A stretch of 23,731 bases of DNA from Pseudomonadales bacterium. GTDB lineage: Bacteria; Pseudomonadota; Gammaproteobacteria; Pseudomonadales; Pseudohongiellaceae. How positions within the stretch are numbered: position 1 is the stretch's first letter; each line of letters starts with the position of its first letter. This document shows positions 1 to 8,342 of the stretch, in pieces. The position numbers were made by a program, and so were the translations under genes. The notes beneath the pieces were generated by a model. That model was not told the origin of the DNA. It made no database searches and saw only the letters and a program-made list of their open reading frames with translations. The stretch spans positions 1 through 23,731 of the forward strand of contig JAKSCP010000274.1 in the NCBI GenBank assembly GCA_022360535.1. Direction: 5' to 3'.

Positions 1-1452
1 CATAGCCAGGCGATAGTCGCCGTCAGCATGCAGCGCTTCCGCTCTCTCCATTATGGGGGCCGAACCACCCATCATTTCCACGAACAGCGGGGCCGAATCG
101 GATGGAGACAAGGGCGCAAGAGTAGCGGGGTTGCCATCCCAGTAACCCAGATAGCGGTTAATCACAGCTCGTGAGTTATGAAACTCCGATCCATGATATT
201 GGCGCACGGACCACTGCTGTTGCAGGCTGGGAGGCACCTGGTATTCGTTGTGGATCTCATTGATAGTGACCCCCTGATTAGCCAGGAATAAAACCTGATT
301 ATTGAGATTCGCATAAGCATCACGCTGTGCACGCATGACCTGCTGGATGCGTTCGTTACCCCACCGTGGCCAGTTATGGGATGACACCAACACGTCTGCT
401 TCTCGCCCAAATCGGTACAGCGCCTCATTGATTTGCTTGGACCAGGCTAAAGCATCTCGAACTAACGCTCCTCGCAAAGTGTAGATGTTGTGAATGGTGG
501 CCGAAATATTTTCCGCCGCCCAAAAGACCTTTTGTTCCGGGAACCAGGTATTCATCTCCGCCGGCGCTTCTGTGCCTGGAGTATTCTGAAATACCATTGT
601 CACACCATCGATGGTGTGCTCTTCGAAATCGTCCGTAATCACCATTGTGGGAGCGATAAGGCCAGTGGTTCCGGCCGAGAGACCTTTACCGATTGCGGAG
701 TCAACTTGGCCAAAAGGGCTCGACGGCATCACTCTGCCGTATTGGAATCCGGCACGTCGTGACATGGCATTGCCGGCGTACACGTTTTCGGAAATCGCCT
801 CCTGCATGAATCCAACAGGCGCAATCACTTGTACATTTCCCGCTGCCACGTCCGCTTCGTCAATAACTCCCCTGACACCACCAAAATGATCGACATGGGA
901 ATGGGAGTAAATAACCGCAATCACTGGAAACTCGCCCAGATGCTCAGTGGCAAGAGCGAGTGCGGCAGCGGCTGTTTCGCTGGTTAACAGGACATCGAAA
1001 ATAATCCATCCGGTGTCTCCCTTTATCAGCGTCATATTGGCGAGGTCAAAACCGCGCACCTGGTACATGAAGTCCGGTACCACTTCGTATAACCCGAAGT
1101 TCATGTTCAAAGTAGCTTGCCGTTGTAAGGATGGATGAATACTGTCGAACTGCTCCCCGCTGAGCAAAAAACCATAACGATTCATATCCCAGACTACATT
1201 GCCGGCTGCACCCAGAATCTGTCGTGAGTCCGGCTCAGCAATAAACCCCCGGCTGGCTTCCTGAAAATCACGGTCATCCTCAAACGGCAGTGACTCTCGC
1301 AACTGTTGTTGCAAACCGGCGGTGGCTGCGCTGGCTGATTCTCCTTTGGAATTGAAGTGGTCCTGGGCGAATGCCGTGGGAAGCGTTAACGAGAAGCAAA
1401 ACGTTGCGAGGAACGCTGCGAACCTTGGGGACGAAGTGGATTGTCTGGTCAT
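1..1452 (-). CDS. Alkyl sulfatase (SdsA1/BDS1-type metallo-beta-lactamase fold), C-terminus cut by window edge
   Basis: Reading the minus strand from the ATG at 1452 gives 484 uninterrupted codons running off the left edge. An N-terminal hydrophobic segment ending near TAFAQ (residues ~12-30) looks like a signal peptide, so the enzyme is probably periplasmic. The metal-binding motif HSHVDH lies near residues 184-189. Further on come a Glu in TEAPAEMNTW, the AAENISATIHNIYTLRGA block and SSHNWPRWG; in SdsA1-type alkyl sulfatases these supply the remaining dinuclear-zinc ligands. The family hydrolyses alkyl sulfate esters such as dodecyl sulfate to an alcohol plus sulfate. The helical and SCP2-like C-terminal domains (family length about 650 aa) would lie outside the window. 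The start has only a weak purine-rich site. The gene is divergent from the ABC exporter at 1843. Family call is firm; the natural substrate is unknown. Confidence 0.93.
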   Translation of the reverse strand, partial: MTRQSTSSPRFAAFLATFCFSLTLPTAFAQDHFNSKGESASAATAGLQQQLRESLPFEDDRDFQEASRGFIAEPDSRQILGAAGNVVWDMNRYGFLLSGEQFDSIHPSLQRQATLNMNFGLYEVVPDFMYQVRGFDLANMTLIKGDTGWIIFDVLLTSETAAAALALATEHLGEFPVIAVIYSHSHVDHFGGVRGVIDEADVAAGNVQVIAPVGFMQEAISENVYAGNAMSRRAGFQYGRVMPSSPFGQVDSAIGKGLSAGTTGLIAPTMVITDDFEEHTIDGVTMVFQNTPGTEAPAEMNTWFPEQKVFWAAENISATIHNIYTLRGALVRDALAWSKQINEALYRFGREADVLVSSHNWPRWGNERIQQVMRAQRDAYANLNNQVLFLANQGVTINEIHNEYQVPPSLQQQWSVRQYHGSEFHNSRAVINRYLGYWDGNPATLAPLSPSDSAPLFVEMMGGSAPIMERAEALHADGDYRLAM

Positions 1453-1463
1453 GGAACTATTCA

Positions 1464-1493
1464 ACTCTCTATTACTGGACTCTCTATTACTGT
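1464..1493. repeat. Tandem 15-bp direct repeat upstream of the alkyl sulfatase
   Basis: The 15-mer ACTCTCTATTACTGG is followed directly by a second copy differing only in its last base (1464-1478 and 1479-1493). It begins 11 bp upstream of the sulfatase ATG, so it is probably in the 5' leader. It could be slippage or a tandem regulator site; no function is shown. Confidence 0.8.
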
Positions 1494-1842
1494 TTAACCC
1501 TGTACTTTGGCCGAACTGCCGCCTGAGTTCTCGATTATAGCGAATGGCCTGAGCCGTCCCAGCCGACTAACAACAAACTGGTCAGATTCACCAATAGTTA
1601 AGCTTGCGATCCCTATGCTTCCAGAGCAGCTTTGGATTACATTTTTTAAGTTGTTGTAATCATTAGATTTTTATTTTGGCACGGTTCTCGCAAGTTGGCA
1701 GTGCTACATACGCCATCAGTCGGCGTAACCAATTGGCCCGACCGGCGTCTTACTAGCACGTCCCGAGTAAAAATGGCCACCGATACCGGCAGGCTGAACA
1801 AGAGGACACTGGGCAGCTCCATTCTCTAGAGGATTAGTAGAA
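1494..1842. other. Divergent intergenic region between alkyl sulfatase and ABC exporter
   Basis: About 350 bp without a convincing ORF. It must hold the promoters for both divergent units. The clearest element is a perfect 7-bp inverted repeat, GATTACA (1635-1641) and TGTAATC (1655-1661), with a 13-nt AT-rich spacer, a possible operator. I could not assign -35/-10 boxes with confidence. The ATPase gene's ribosome binding site AGAGGA is at 1828-1833. Confidence 0.5.
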
Positions 1843-2574
1843 GTGATTAAGCTAAACAACTTAAGCAAGGTCTATCGAACGGCCTATATGGAAACCACCG
1901 CGCTCCATGACATTAATATCAATATAGCCAAGGGTGAATTCGTCGCTGTGATGGGGCCGTCCGGTTGCGGTAAGTCCACACTACTGAATGTAGTTGGCAT
2001 GATTGATAGTCCTTCGAGTGGTGAGTATTTCTTCGATGGCACAGAAGTTGGACATCGTTCCGAGAACGATCTGGTGGAGCTACGTAAACAGAACATTGGA
2101 TTTATTTTCCAGAACTTCAATCTGATCGACGATCTTTCCGTTGCCGAAAACGTTGACCTGCCTCTGTTGTATTTGGGTATCGCCAAGAAGGAACGGCAAG
2201 CGCGAGTGCAAGAGGCGCTGGAACTGGTTGGGTTAGAGGCGCGGTCTCGACACAAACCTCAGGAGCTTTCCGGTGGACAACAGCAACGGGTCGCTGTCGC
2301 ACGTTCGGTGGTGAGTCAGCCCAAACTAATCCTCGCCGACGAGCCGACCGGTAACCTGGACACCAAGAATGGCGACGAAGTGATGGCCATGTTGGACAGA
2401 CTCAAAGAAAAAGGCGTGACCATTCTCATGGTGACTCACTCACCGGAACATGGCGAGCGGGCCGATCGCATTATCCAAATGCTGGACGGTGAAGTAGTCA
2501 ACGGTGACAACGCAACAAACTTATCAGTAGTTGCCGACAACGGCTCATCAGAACAACAAGAAATCCACGCTTGA
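1843..2574 (+). CDS. ABC transporter ATP-binding protein (MacB/LolD-type)
   Basis: A 243-aa ATPase of the FtsE/LolD/MacB class that powers mechanotransmission or export rather than import. All ABC motifs are visible: Walker A GPSGCGKST (38-46), Q-loop Gln90, signature LSGGQ (142-146), Walker B LILADE (162-167) followed by PTGNLD, and H-loop His199. The GTG at 1843 is chosen because AGAGGA at 1828-1833 lies 9 nt upstream and the MIKLNNLSKVYRT N-terminus fits the family; the ATG at 1888 would remove the first strand. The permease follows 18 nt after the stop, so the two form one operon. The C-terminal ~25 residues are polar and non-conserved. No adaptor gene lies beside this pair. Substrate unknown. 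Confidence 0.96.
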   Translation: MIKLNNLSKVYRTAYMETTALHDININIAKGEFVAVMGPSGCGKSTLLNVVGMIDSPSSGEYFFDGTEVGHRSENDLVELRKQNIGFIFQNFNLIDDLSVAENVDLPLLYLGIAKKERQARVQEALELVGLEARSRHKPQELSGGQQQRVAVARSVVSQPKLILADEPTGNLDTKNGDEVMAMLDRLKEKGVTILMVTHSPEHGERADRIIQMLDGEVVNGDNATNLSVVADNGSSEQQEIHA

Positions 2575-2592
2575 TTATCCAGGATCACTAGC

Positions 2593-5091
2593 ATGTTTGC
2601 TCACTACACAAAAATGGCGCTAAAAGCGCTGATGCGCTTCAAACTGCACTCTGCGATTAGTCTAAGTAGCCTGTCTATCGGCTTTATGTGTTTTCTGTCT
2701 GCCATCCTGCTCTCCAACTACGCAGATAGTTTTGATCGAGGATTTGAAAACTCCGATCGAATTTTTAATTTGATGATGCGACCTGTCGGTGACAGCCCGC
2801 TTCCTGATCGCTTCCCGATAGTAAACCAACCAGCAGCGCGCTATTTGCGTGCCGCATTTCCTGAAGTGCCCAATATCGTTCGTGCCAGCAGTGGATTTCC
2901 GCAAGCCGTAAGCTACAACGGACAATCCATAACTGTTGATGCGAAATACATCGAACCCCGTTTCTTCGATATATTTCCGTTGGAAACAGTTTTCGGTTTG
3001 CAGCAGGGTCAAGACCTGCCACCAAATACTGCCGCGCTAACTGAAGAAGGCGCGCAGTTGATCTTCGGCCGCACTGACGTAGTCGGCGAACGAATTATCG
3101 TTGAGAACGAGCACGACGTAACCGTAGCAGCGGTTCTGCGCCAGCCTGATTTTCCATCACATTTGTCATCTGGAATCGCTTTTTTTAATACTGACCTTTA
3201 TCTGCCGATCGAGATGCCTGATGAGTTAGTTCGCCAGAGTATTATAGAGAATGGCGGCGATCCTGATGAGGACCGTTGGGGCAACCAATCAGACTTTGTG
3301 TACCTGGAATTTCCAGAAGACTATGATCTGGATGTTGCGGAGTTTAACCAAAGACTTGATGAGTTTGTTAAAAGCACCCTGCCGGAAGAGCGAGTTGCGA
3401 TCCAGACCTATGAGTTGCTACCCGTTAACGAGCTGGTACCAACACAACTGTCTTTCGTCACCGGCGGTTTCGATTTACCAGACATACTCATTGCTGCTGG
3501 TGCTTTGGTACTGCTGATCGGTTGCCTCAACTACTCCAATCTGGTGATTGCTCAGCTGTCGTTGCGCAGCCAGGAAGTGGGTGTGCAGAAAATCCTGGGT
3601 GCTAAACGCAGCTCACTACTTGTGCAGTATTGCTATGAAACTTTCCTGTTTCTCATGCTGGCTTTGGTCGCAACCTTGGTGATTCTGGGTTTCATCCTTT
3701 ACCAATTGCAAGCAGCCAATGTGGTTGGCATAAGCCCCGCCTTATTGCTCACCCCGTCTCTTTGGTCGACGCTGCTCGCGGTAATGGTGGTGATTGTGGC
3801 AATAGCCGGTGGCTATCCAGCCTTGCGCACCGCATTGGTACCACTGGTCACTATGATGCGGCCTAAGGGGTCCAGCGGCTACTCTTCACGCATGCGTAAC
3901 CTCATGGTGGGCTTACAGTTTTTTATCTCGGGCACGCTGATGATTCTCGCCACGGTGATGTATATGCAAAACCAGGCCATGACTCAGCAACTGGATGGCA
4001 GCTTATTGGACCCGAAAATTGCGATCAATGTGCCGGCGGATACTTTCGATGTTGACCCCGAACTTCTGGCAACAGAATTGAAGAGAAATCCTGCCATCAT
4101 GTCGGTTTCCCAGGTAGATATTCTGCCCTGGTCCATTAGCAATTCTTCATCCAGCTTCACACGAGATCGAGATATCAATAGCACCGAAGCCGAACTTTCC
4201 CGACATTCAGTGGGCTACGAATACACAGAAACAATGTCTCAGGCGCTAATCGCCGGAAGAGATTTTTCACGGGATCGAAGCAGCGACTTGTTACCAAACT
4301 CAGGAGAGCTGACATCCGCCAGCGGCCCTTTCAACGTCATCATCGATGACATGGCAGCGCAGAATCTCGGTTGGGAGAATGCAACTGAAGCGATAGGCCA
4401 ATCGATCTACCGTCGATACGATGCCAATACCAGTCGCGATGAAATTTCAGTGGAAATGGTGGTTATCGGCGCGATGAGTGAACGCAAATACGAGTTTCTT
4501 GATTTCACCGCGTTTGGCGTGGACGGCCATGTCTACATGTTGCAACCGCAGAACGCCGGATACCTGATCGTGCGTGTGGATCGGGATTTACTCAATGAAG
4601 GATTGCGGCATATCGATTCCACCTGGAGCCAATTAATGCCGGAAGTTCCGCTGAAACGTGAATTCGTGGATGACTTGTTCTACCAGACCTATGGCATGTT
4701 TTTAGGTATCAGCGCTTCAATTGGAATCCTGTCACTGTTTGGTTTCTTCGTCGCAAGTATCGGCTTGCTTGGCAACGCGACGTTCATTACGAATATTCGT
4801 CAGCGAGAAGTAGGTATTCGAAAAGTGATGGGGGCCAGCAGCAATCGTTTGCTGCGCATGTTGCTACTGGATTTCGCGAAACCGATTCTCATCGCCAATG
4901 CGCTGGCGTGGCCACTCGGCTTCTTTATCGGACAAGCCTACACGTCCTTTTTTGCGGCACAGGTGAACATCAACTTCATGCCATTTTTGGTGAGCTTGGG
5001 ATTGTCTGCGGCTATAGCGTTCGCTGCTGTCTTTTCCCAGAGCTTGAAGAGCGCGCGAGTGCGACCGGCAATGGTGCTACGTTACGAATAA
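2593..5091 (+). CDS. ABC transporter permease, MacB/FtsX-type with two FtsX domains
   Basis: An 832-aa inner-membrane permease, partner of the ATPase just upstream. It starts at ATG 2593 behind AGGA at 2581-2584. The first membrane helix (about residues 20-45) is followed by a large extracytoplasmic MacB-PCD-like domain (about 45-285). A three-helix FtsX domain follows, bearing the QEVGVQKILGA motif. There is then a second internal helix (about 435-460), a second extracytoplasmic domain, and a C-terminal FtsX domain with REVGIRKVMGAS and a Pro-rich WPLGFF helix. This duplicated layout belongs to the 'ABC-type antimicrobial peptide transport permease' family, which exports peptides, lipids or toxins or transmits signals; it is not diagnostic for substrate. 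It ends 13 bp before a convergent lipoprotein gene. Confidence 0.94.
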   Translation: MFAHYTKMALKALMRFKLHSAISLSSLSIGFMCFLSAILLSNYADSFDRGFENSDRIFNLMMRPVGDSPLPDRFPIVNQPAARYLRAAFPEVPNIVRASSGFPQAVSYNGQSITVDAKYIEPRFFDIFPLETVFGLQQGQDLPPNTAALTEEGAQLIFGRTDVVGERIIVENEHDVTVAAVLRQPDFPSHLSSGIAFFNTDLYLPIEMPDELVRQSIIENGGDPDEDRWGNQSDFVYLEFPEDYDLDVAEFNQRLDEFVKSTLPEERVAIQTYELLPVNELVPTQLSFVTGGFDLPDILIAAGALVLLIGCLNYSNLVIAQLSLRSQEVGVQKILGAKRSSLLVQYCYETFLFLMLALVATLVILGFILYQLQAANVVGISPALLLTPSLWSTLLAVMVVIVAIAGGYPALRTALVPLVTMMRPKGSSGYSSRMRNLMVGLQFFISGTLMILATVMYMQNQAMTQQLDGSLLDPKIAINVPADTFDVDPELLATELKRNPAIMSVSQVDILPWSISNSSSSFTRDRDINSTEAELSRHSVGYEYTETMSQALIAGRDFSRDRSSDLLPNSGELTSASGPFNVIIDDMAAQNLGWENATEAIGQSIYRRYDANTSRDEISVEMVVIGAMSERKYEFLDFTAFGVDGHVYMLQPQNAGYLIVRVDRDLLNEGLRHIDSTWSQLMPEVPLKREFVDDLFYQTYGMFLGISASIGILSLFGFFVASIGLLGNATFITNIRQREVGIRKVMGASSNRLLRMLLLDFAKPILIANALAWPLGFFIGQAYTSFFAAQVNINFMPFLVSLGLSAAIAFAAVFSQSLKSARVRPAMVLRYE

Positions 5092-5104
5092 AAAGATTAG
5101 AGTT

Positions 5105-5386
5105 CTAATTATGAGGGATGTAAATCACCGTACTCGGACTCGCGGTATCCAGTGTACCGTAGATACTGAGGGTCAATTCGCCCAAAGTCTGACAGCGACG
5201 CTTACGGATGAAGGATGCGGTAGTCGCTTCTTTCTTACAAACGACCTGATCCAGTAATCCCACGCTCTGATTGTATTCAACCAATTCGGCGGGTGTCATG
5301 CTCTCAAAACGGGGCTGGCCAGGAGTGTTACAGGCCGCAAGCAATGTGACGCTTAGGGAAACTAACAGGGTACGAAGTAAATTCAT
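5105..5386 (-). CDS. Small predicted lipoprotein
   Basis: A 93-aa protein starting MNLLRTLLVSLSVTLLAAC. A basic n-region, a hydrophobic stretch and an LLAAC lipobox predict signal peptidase II processing at Cys19 and membrane anchoring. An upstream in-frame GTG at 5398 adds four residues (V-R-I); I prefer the ATG at 5386 because it gives a normal lipoprotein signal. The mature part is short and polar, with two more Cys residues (VVCKKE and KRRCQTL) that might form a disulfide. It is convergent with the ABC permease and follows another small ORF in the same direction. I do not recognise the family. Confidence 0.7.
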   Translation of the reverse strand: MNLLRTLLVSLSVTLLAACNTPGQPRFESMTPAELVEYNQSVGLLDQVVCKKEATTASFIRKRRCQTLGELTLSIYGTLDTASPSTVIYIPHN

Positions 5387-5448
5387 GATTCTGACCACCG
5401 CAAACAGCCAGGGGGGCCATGAATTCTTGCTTATTGGACGGGAAAAAT

Positions 5449-5613
5449 CTACCTGACGGCGACGAACTGCTCGACGGAAGCCAGTAGCTCCTGACAGAAG
5501 CCCACTCCGGGCATATCAGTTCCGGGGGTATAGCCGACGGCAAAAGGCACCGCCATAAAAAGCGTTAAAGAGAAGATGGATATAGCGTAGAACACATAAT
5601 CTTTAGTTTTCAT
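5449..5613 (-). CDS. Hypothetical small membrane protein (54 aa)
   Basis: The frame is open back to 5766, but the ATG at 5613 gives a sensible small protein: MKTKDYVFYAISIFSLTLFMAV, one hydrophobic segment, then a short tail containing GYTPGTDMPGVGFC. It could be a single-pass membrane peptide or a secreted peptide with an uncleaved signal. A weak GGGAA lies about 11 nt upstream. It lies 62 bp upstream of the lipoprotein gene in the same orientation. No family recognised; the reading frame is plausible rather than proven. Confidence 0.4.
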   Translation of the reverse strand: MKTKDYVFYAISIFSLTLFMAVPFAVGYTPGTDMPGVGFCQELLASVEQFVAVR

Positions 5614-5988
5614 TATTGTTGTTCCCAAAGCGTTCTGTTGAATGACAGTGCGTACTGCGCACTGATTTAACGTAAGTAGTGTCTGGTTTCTATTTCTCCA
5701 ACTATGTGATGCTAATACCGTGTAAATTCTTACAGTAGATTTGCGGAAATTCTGGTTTGCAACCAAGCCGATTTTGCTGGCTTCTCCCTACTCTTTGTAG
5801 AGTTATCACATACTACTATCGTGCTTGGCAAGCCGTTTTTGAGCATTACCTGGGGCTCTTTTTCACTATGTACCGATTGGTCTCAAAAGTGGGAATTTTC
5901 TACACACGAATTTCACCTGCCTGAGGGAATCCCCAGGATAGAAGGGACACAAGCGTGATTACTTGGGGAGTCTAATTGACCGCCGCTA
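5614..5988. other. Intergenic region with a perfect dyad
   Basis: About 375 bp without a convincing gene. The only clear structure is a perfect inverted repeat, CAGTGCG-TACTG-CGCACTG at 5646-5664, 32 bp upstream of the small minus-strand ORF start; it could be an operator or RNA hairpin. An imperfect stem around 5963-5998 overlaps the stop of the next gene but lacks a T-run. Confidence 0.5.
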
Positions 5989-6246
5989 CTAGATTCCCGA
6001 CTGGGACCCATCAGAGTTTCGAGTCATTCCTACCATCTTGTTCAAGATGTGTTGAAACTCCTCCTGGCTGATATCGATATGTTCGACTACTCGACCGTAG
6101 AGGGTAATGGTCGGGACGTTACGATCACCGAACTCTTTCTGTGCCTGGTGTAAGCAATAAAGCACGATGCGCTCGCGCTTGTTCAGTCCATCCCTCACAT
6201 CAGGAAGCAACTCATCAAGCGCAGCGGAAAGCATCTCTCTTTCCAT
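5989..6246 (-). CDS. Small hypothetical protein at the end of the molybdenum oxidoreductase operon
   Basis: An 85-aa soluble, acidic, mostly helical protein with no signal peptide or Cys motif. Its ATG lies 4 bp after the stop of the molybdopterin oxidoreductase gene, so co-transcription and possibly translational coupling are likely. The central segment (CLHQAQKEFGDRNVPTITLYGRVVEHIDIS) resembles a small winged-helix-like arrangement, but I cannot place it in a family. An internal ATG four codons downstream, preceded by GGAAAGAGAG, is an alternative start. It might be a cytoplasmic accessory factor; this is inferred only from position. Confidence 0.65.
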   Translation of the reverse strand: MEREMLSAALDELLPDVRDGLNKRERIVLYCLHQAQKEFGDRNVPTITLYGRVVEHIDISQEEFQHILNKMVGMTRNSDGSQSGI

Positions 6247-6250
6247 CTAA

Positions 6251-7018
6251 TTACAACCCCGCGTACCAGATGGCTTCATTGACATCTTCCCACCAGCCGC
6301 CGCGACCCTCATAGATTGACTGCAAACTGTCTACTACTTCAACACGCTCCACGTACTTCGCATGTTTGTAACCGATCTGGGTTTCGATCCGAAGCCGCAG
6401 CGGAGCGCCGTTTTTTTCCGGGATAGGTCTGCCGTTTAAGCCATAGGCCAGTATTGTCTGTGGATGGCTGGCGGCAAACAGATCAATACTTTCATAGTAA
6501 GGCACGCCGTTGGATTGGGTATCCATGCAATGAAACACTACGTACCGTGCTTCGGGTTTTACTCCCGCCAGCGAAAGTAGATGACTTAAACGTACACCTG
6601 TCCACTCTCCAATCGCACTCCATCCCTCATCACAAGTATGTAATGTTATCTGTGTCTGAGCGGGTTGGTTTTGTAATTCTGGCAAGGTGAACGAAAGCGG
6701 CCTGTCAACCAGGCCGTCGAGGGTAAATGTCCAGTCAGCAAAGTTGCTGGCTAAATGTCTTTGATAATTCTCGTCACGTGGAGATGTAACACCACTGGTG
6801 GGGAAGTCCAGGGTCCGCTCAGCGAGGGAATACTCTCTGACCAGCGGCTGCCCGCGTAAGAGCAAATCGTGCACACCGTAATTCAATGCATCAGCTACAT
6901 CGTAGAGATTTCGAATCGAGGCAGGATAGCGATAGCAAGCCAGAGCTACTCCACCCATACCGGCACCCACTAGTGCTGCATGAAGGATTTCCCGACGTTT
7001 AAATCTCCGCTTATCCAT
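6251..7018 (-). CDS. Molybdopterin-dependent oxidoreductase (YedY/MsrP-like, sulfite oxidase fold)
   Basis: A 255-aa protein of the sulfite oxidase superfamily. The N-terminus has paired arginines (MDKRRFKRREIL) before a hydrophobic stretch, a Tat-type signal, so the folded Mo-cofactor enzyme is probably exported. The presumed Mo-ligand cysteine is in LHTCDEGW (about Cys129), followed by EWTGVRL and a C-terminal NGAPLRL..IGYKHAKYV segment typical of YedY-like proteins. I use ATG 7018 rather than the in-frame GTG at 7027 because a GGGG site is correctly spaced for it and its ATGGATAA overlaps the upstream stop codon. The overlap with the cytochrome b gene indicates an electron-transfer pair. 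Substrate is unknown; methionine sulfoxide, sulfite and other oxo-compounds are possible. Confidence 0.87.
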   Translation of the reverse strand: MDKRRFKRREILHAALVGAGMGGVALACYRYPASIRNLYDVADALNYGVHDLLLRGQPLVREYSLAERTLDFPTSGVTSPRDENYQRHLASNFADWTFTLDGLVDRPLSFTLPELQNQPAQTQITLHTCDEGWSAIGEWTGVRLSHLLSLAGVKPEARYVVFHCMDTQSNGVPYYESIDLFAASHPQTILAYGLNGRPIPEKNGAPLRLRIETQIGYKHAKYVERVEVVDSLQSIYEGRGGWWEDVNEAIWYAGL

Positions 7019-7814
7019 GTCGATCACCCCCCAGCTTGTAATAGCCAGTGATCATGCTGCGAAAATGATTGATAAAGCCGGCAACAAATAATTGGAAGAT
7101 GTGAATGATGATGAAGAGTGTCAGCAAAGAAATAAACACGAAGTGTAAGGTTCTCGCGGATTGCCTTCCGCCAAATAAATCAAACAGAAATGGCCATGCC
7201 GTGGTTACACTGTTAGACATGGTGAGCCCGGTTAGAATTATCAGTGGTATCAGGATAACCATCACCGATAAGTAGCTTAGCTTTTGTAAGCTGTTGTAGC
7301 GCCTGGCCTCTTCTCCTCGCGCGCGTTTTAACTTCAGGTGATTGAGAATATCGTGCCCAATGTTTGCGGGTTTTAGCTCACCAGGGCTGGGCAACCAGGT
7401 ATCGCGTAACCGGCCGCTACTCAACAAATGAGAGATGTAGTAAATCCAGGCTATAACAAATACCCAGGCGGCAGTGAAATGTAAGGCACGATTGCCCCCA
7501 AACTGAAAACCTTCCGGGTAATTGGCGATTCTTACATAAGGTAAGCGATTTACCCGACCGATGATGCCTGTGACATCAAACGACGCCCCGCCAATCTTTA
7601 GTGTCATGGTGGGCGGATCGGTGGATGTATCACCGGCTATTTCAGCGACCGCAGGAGCACCGAAATAACCCACATCTCCCCAATACAAACGGGGATGGAT
7701 GTTCAGTATCCAGATTCCACTCCACAGGAGCACAAAGATAGAAGCAGCAGCAAGCCAATGCAGGATGCGCGTGGCCAGAGGATAACGGAGATAAGTATCT
7801 GGGCTAGGGTTCAT
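7011..7814 (-). CDS. Di-heme b-type cytochrome (cytochrome b561 / thiosulfate reductase cytochrome b-like)
   Basis: A 267-aa membrane protein with four strongly hydrophobic helices. Histidines in the helices (RILHW ~His19, ALHFTAAW ~His112, TLHFVF ~His224, IIHIF ~His238) are candidate axial ligands for two b hemes. A loop of about 60 residues after the first helix probably lies in the periplasm. The gene overlaps the molybdenum oxidoreductase by 8 bp, so it most likely connects that enzyme to the quinone pool. I chose ATG 7814; an in-frame TTG at 7844, with AAGG about 7 nt upstream, would add ten residues and is a real alternative. This partner is not MsrQ, which has a different topology. Confidence 0.87.
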   Translation of the reverse strand: MNPSPDTYLRYPLATRILHWLAAASIFVLLWSGIWILNIHPRLYWGDVGYFGAPAVAEIAGDTSTDPPTMTLKIGGASFDVTGIIGRVNRLPYVRIANYPEGFQFGGNRALHFTAAWVFVIAWIYYISHLLSSGRLRDTWLPSPGELKPANIGHDILNHLKLKRARGEEARRYNSLQKLSYLSVMVILIPLIILTGLTMSNSVTTAWPFLFDLFGGRQSARTLHFVFISLLTLFIIIHIFQLFVAGFINHFRSMITGYYKLGGDRHG

Positions 7815-7859
7815 GACCTGGATCGACTCTCGGGTCGCTATCAACTTTTGCCTTCTTTA

Positions 7860-8312
7860 CTACTTTCGCACCACCAAAAATACGCCAATCGCCATGAAAA
7901 CGATACCAACAATTCTCTGTAAGGTAATGGAGACCTGAGGTGATCCCATCAAGCCAAACTGGTCGATCACCATCATCGAAATGAGTTGACCCAGTAGTAC
8001 AAAAGAAACCGCATTACCGATACCAAAGTTTGGTGCGACCCAGGTGATACTGAATATATAGAACACAACAAAGAAGCCGCCGAAATAGAAATACAACGGC
8101 GTGTTATCGGCAACAAAAGCGCGGGGCATGCCTTCGAATGTCAGCATGTAAGCAATAGATAACAATGTCGCCATCATAAACAAAATGGTGGCGGCCAGGC
8201 CTGGGCTCTGAAGTTTCGCACTCAGACCGGCATTAAGTGCCGCCATAGTGGGTATGCCGATACCTGCCAAAAGCATGACAGTGGCGTAGATGAAAGTGTT
8301 CTGTTGAAGCAA
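7860..8312 (-). CDS. DMT-superfamily YdcZ (DUF606)-like membrane protein
   Basis: A 150-aa protein with about five transmembrane helices. The GIGIPTMAALNAGLS segment after the first helix and VLLGQLISMMVIDQFGLMG near the end match my recollection of the YdcZ/DUF606 half-size drug/metabolite-transporter family. The start is TTG at 8312: AGGAG (complement of 8320-8324) is 7 nt upstream, and the next ATG (8276) would delete half of helix 1. It lies 30 bp after the CRTAC1-like gene and 45 bp before the cytochrome gene, so it is probably part of the same transcript. Function unknown; it may act as a dimer. Confidence 0.82.
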   Translation of the reverse strand: MLQQNTFIYATVMLLAGIGIPTMAALNAGLSAKLQSPGLAATILFMMATLLSIAYMLTFEGMPRAFVADNTPLYFYFGGFFVVFYIFSITWVAPNFGIGNAVSFVLLGQLISMMVIDQFGLMGSPQVSITLQRIVGIVFMAIGVFLVVRK

Positions 8313-8342
8313 GACAGTGCTCCTGGTTATAGAGAGGAAGCG

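Noticed and set aside
162..1540. Several short ORFs on both strands in the first 1.5 kb
   Set aside because: All are shadows of the alkyl sulfatase, which is open in one frame from 1452 to the window edge.
5328..5543. 71-codon minus-strand ORF overlapping both small genes
   Set aside because: Starts inside one small ORF and ends inside the lipoprotein gene in another frame; the lipoprotein signal sequence is the stronger evidence.
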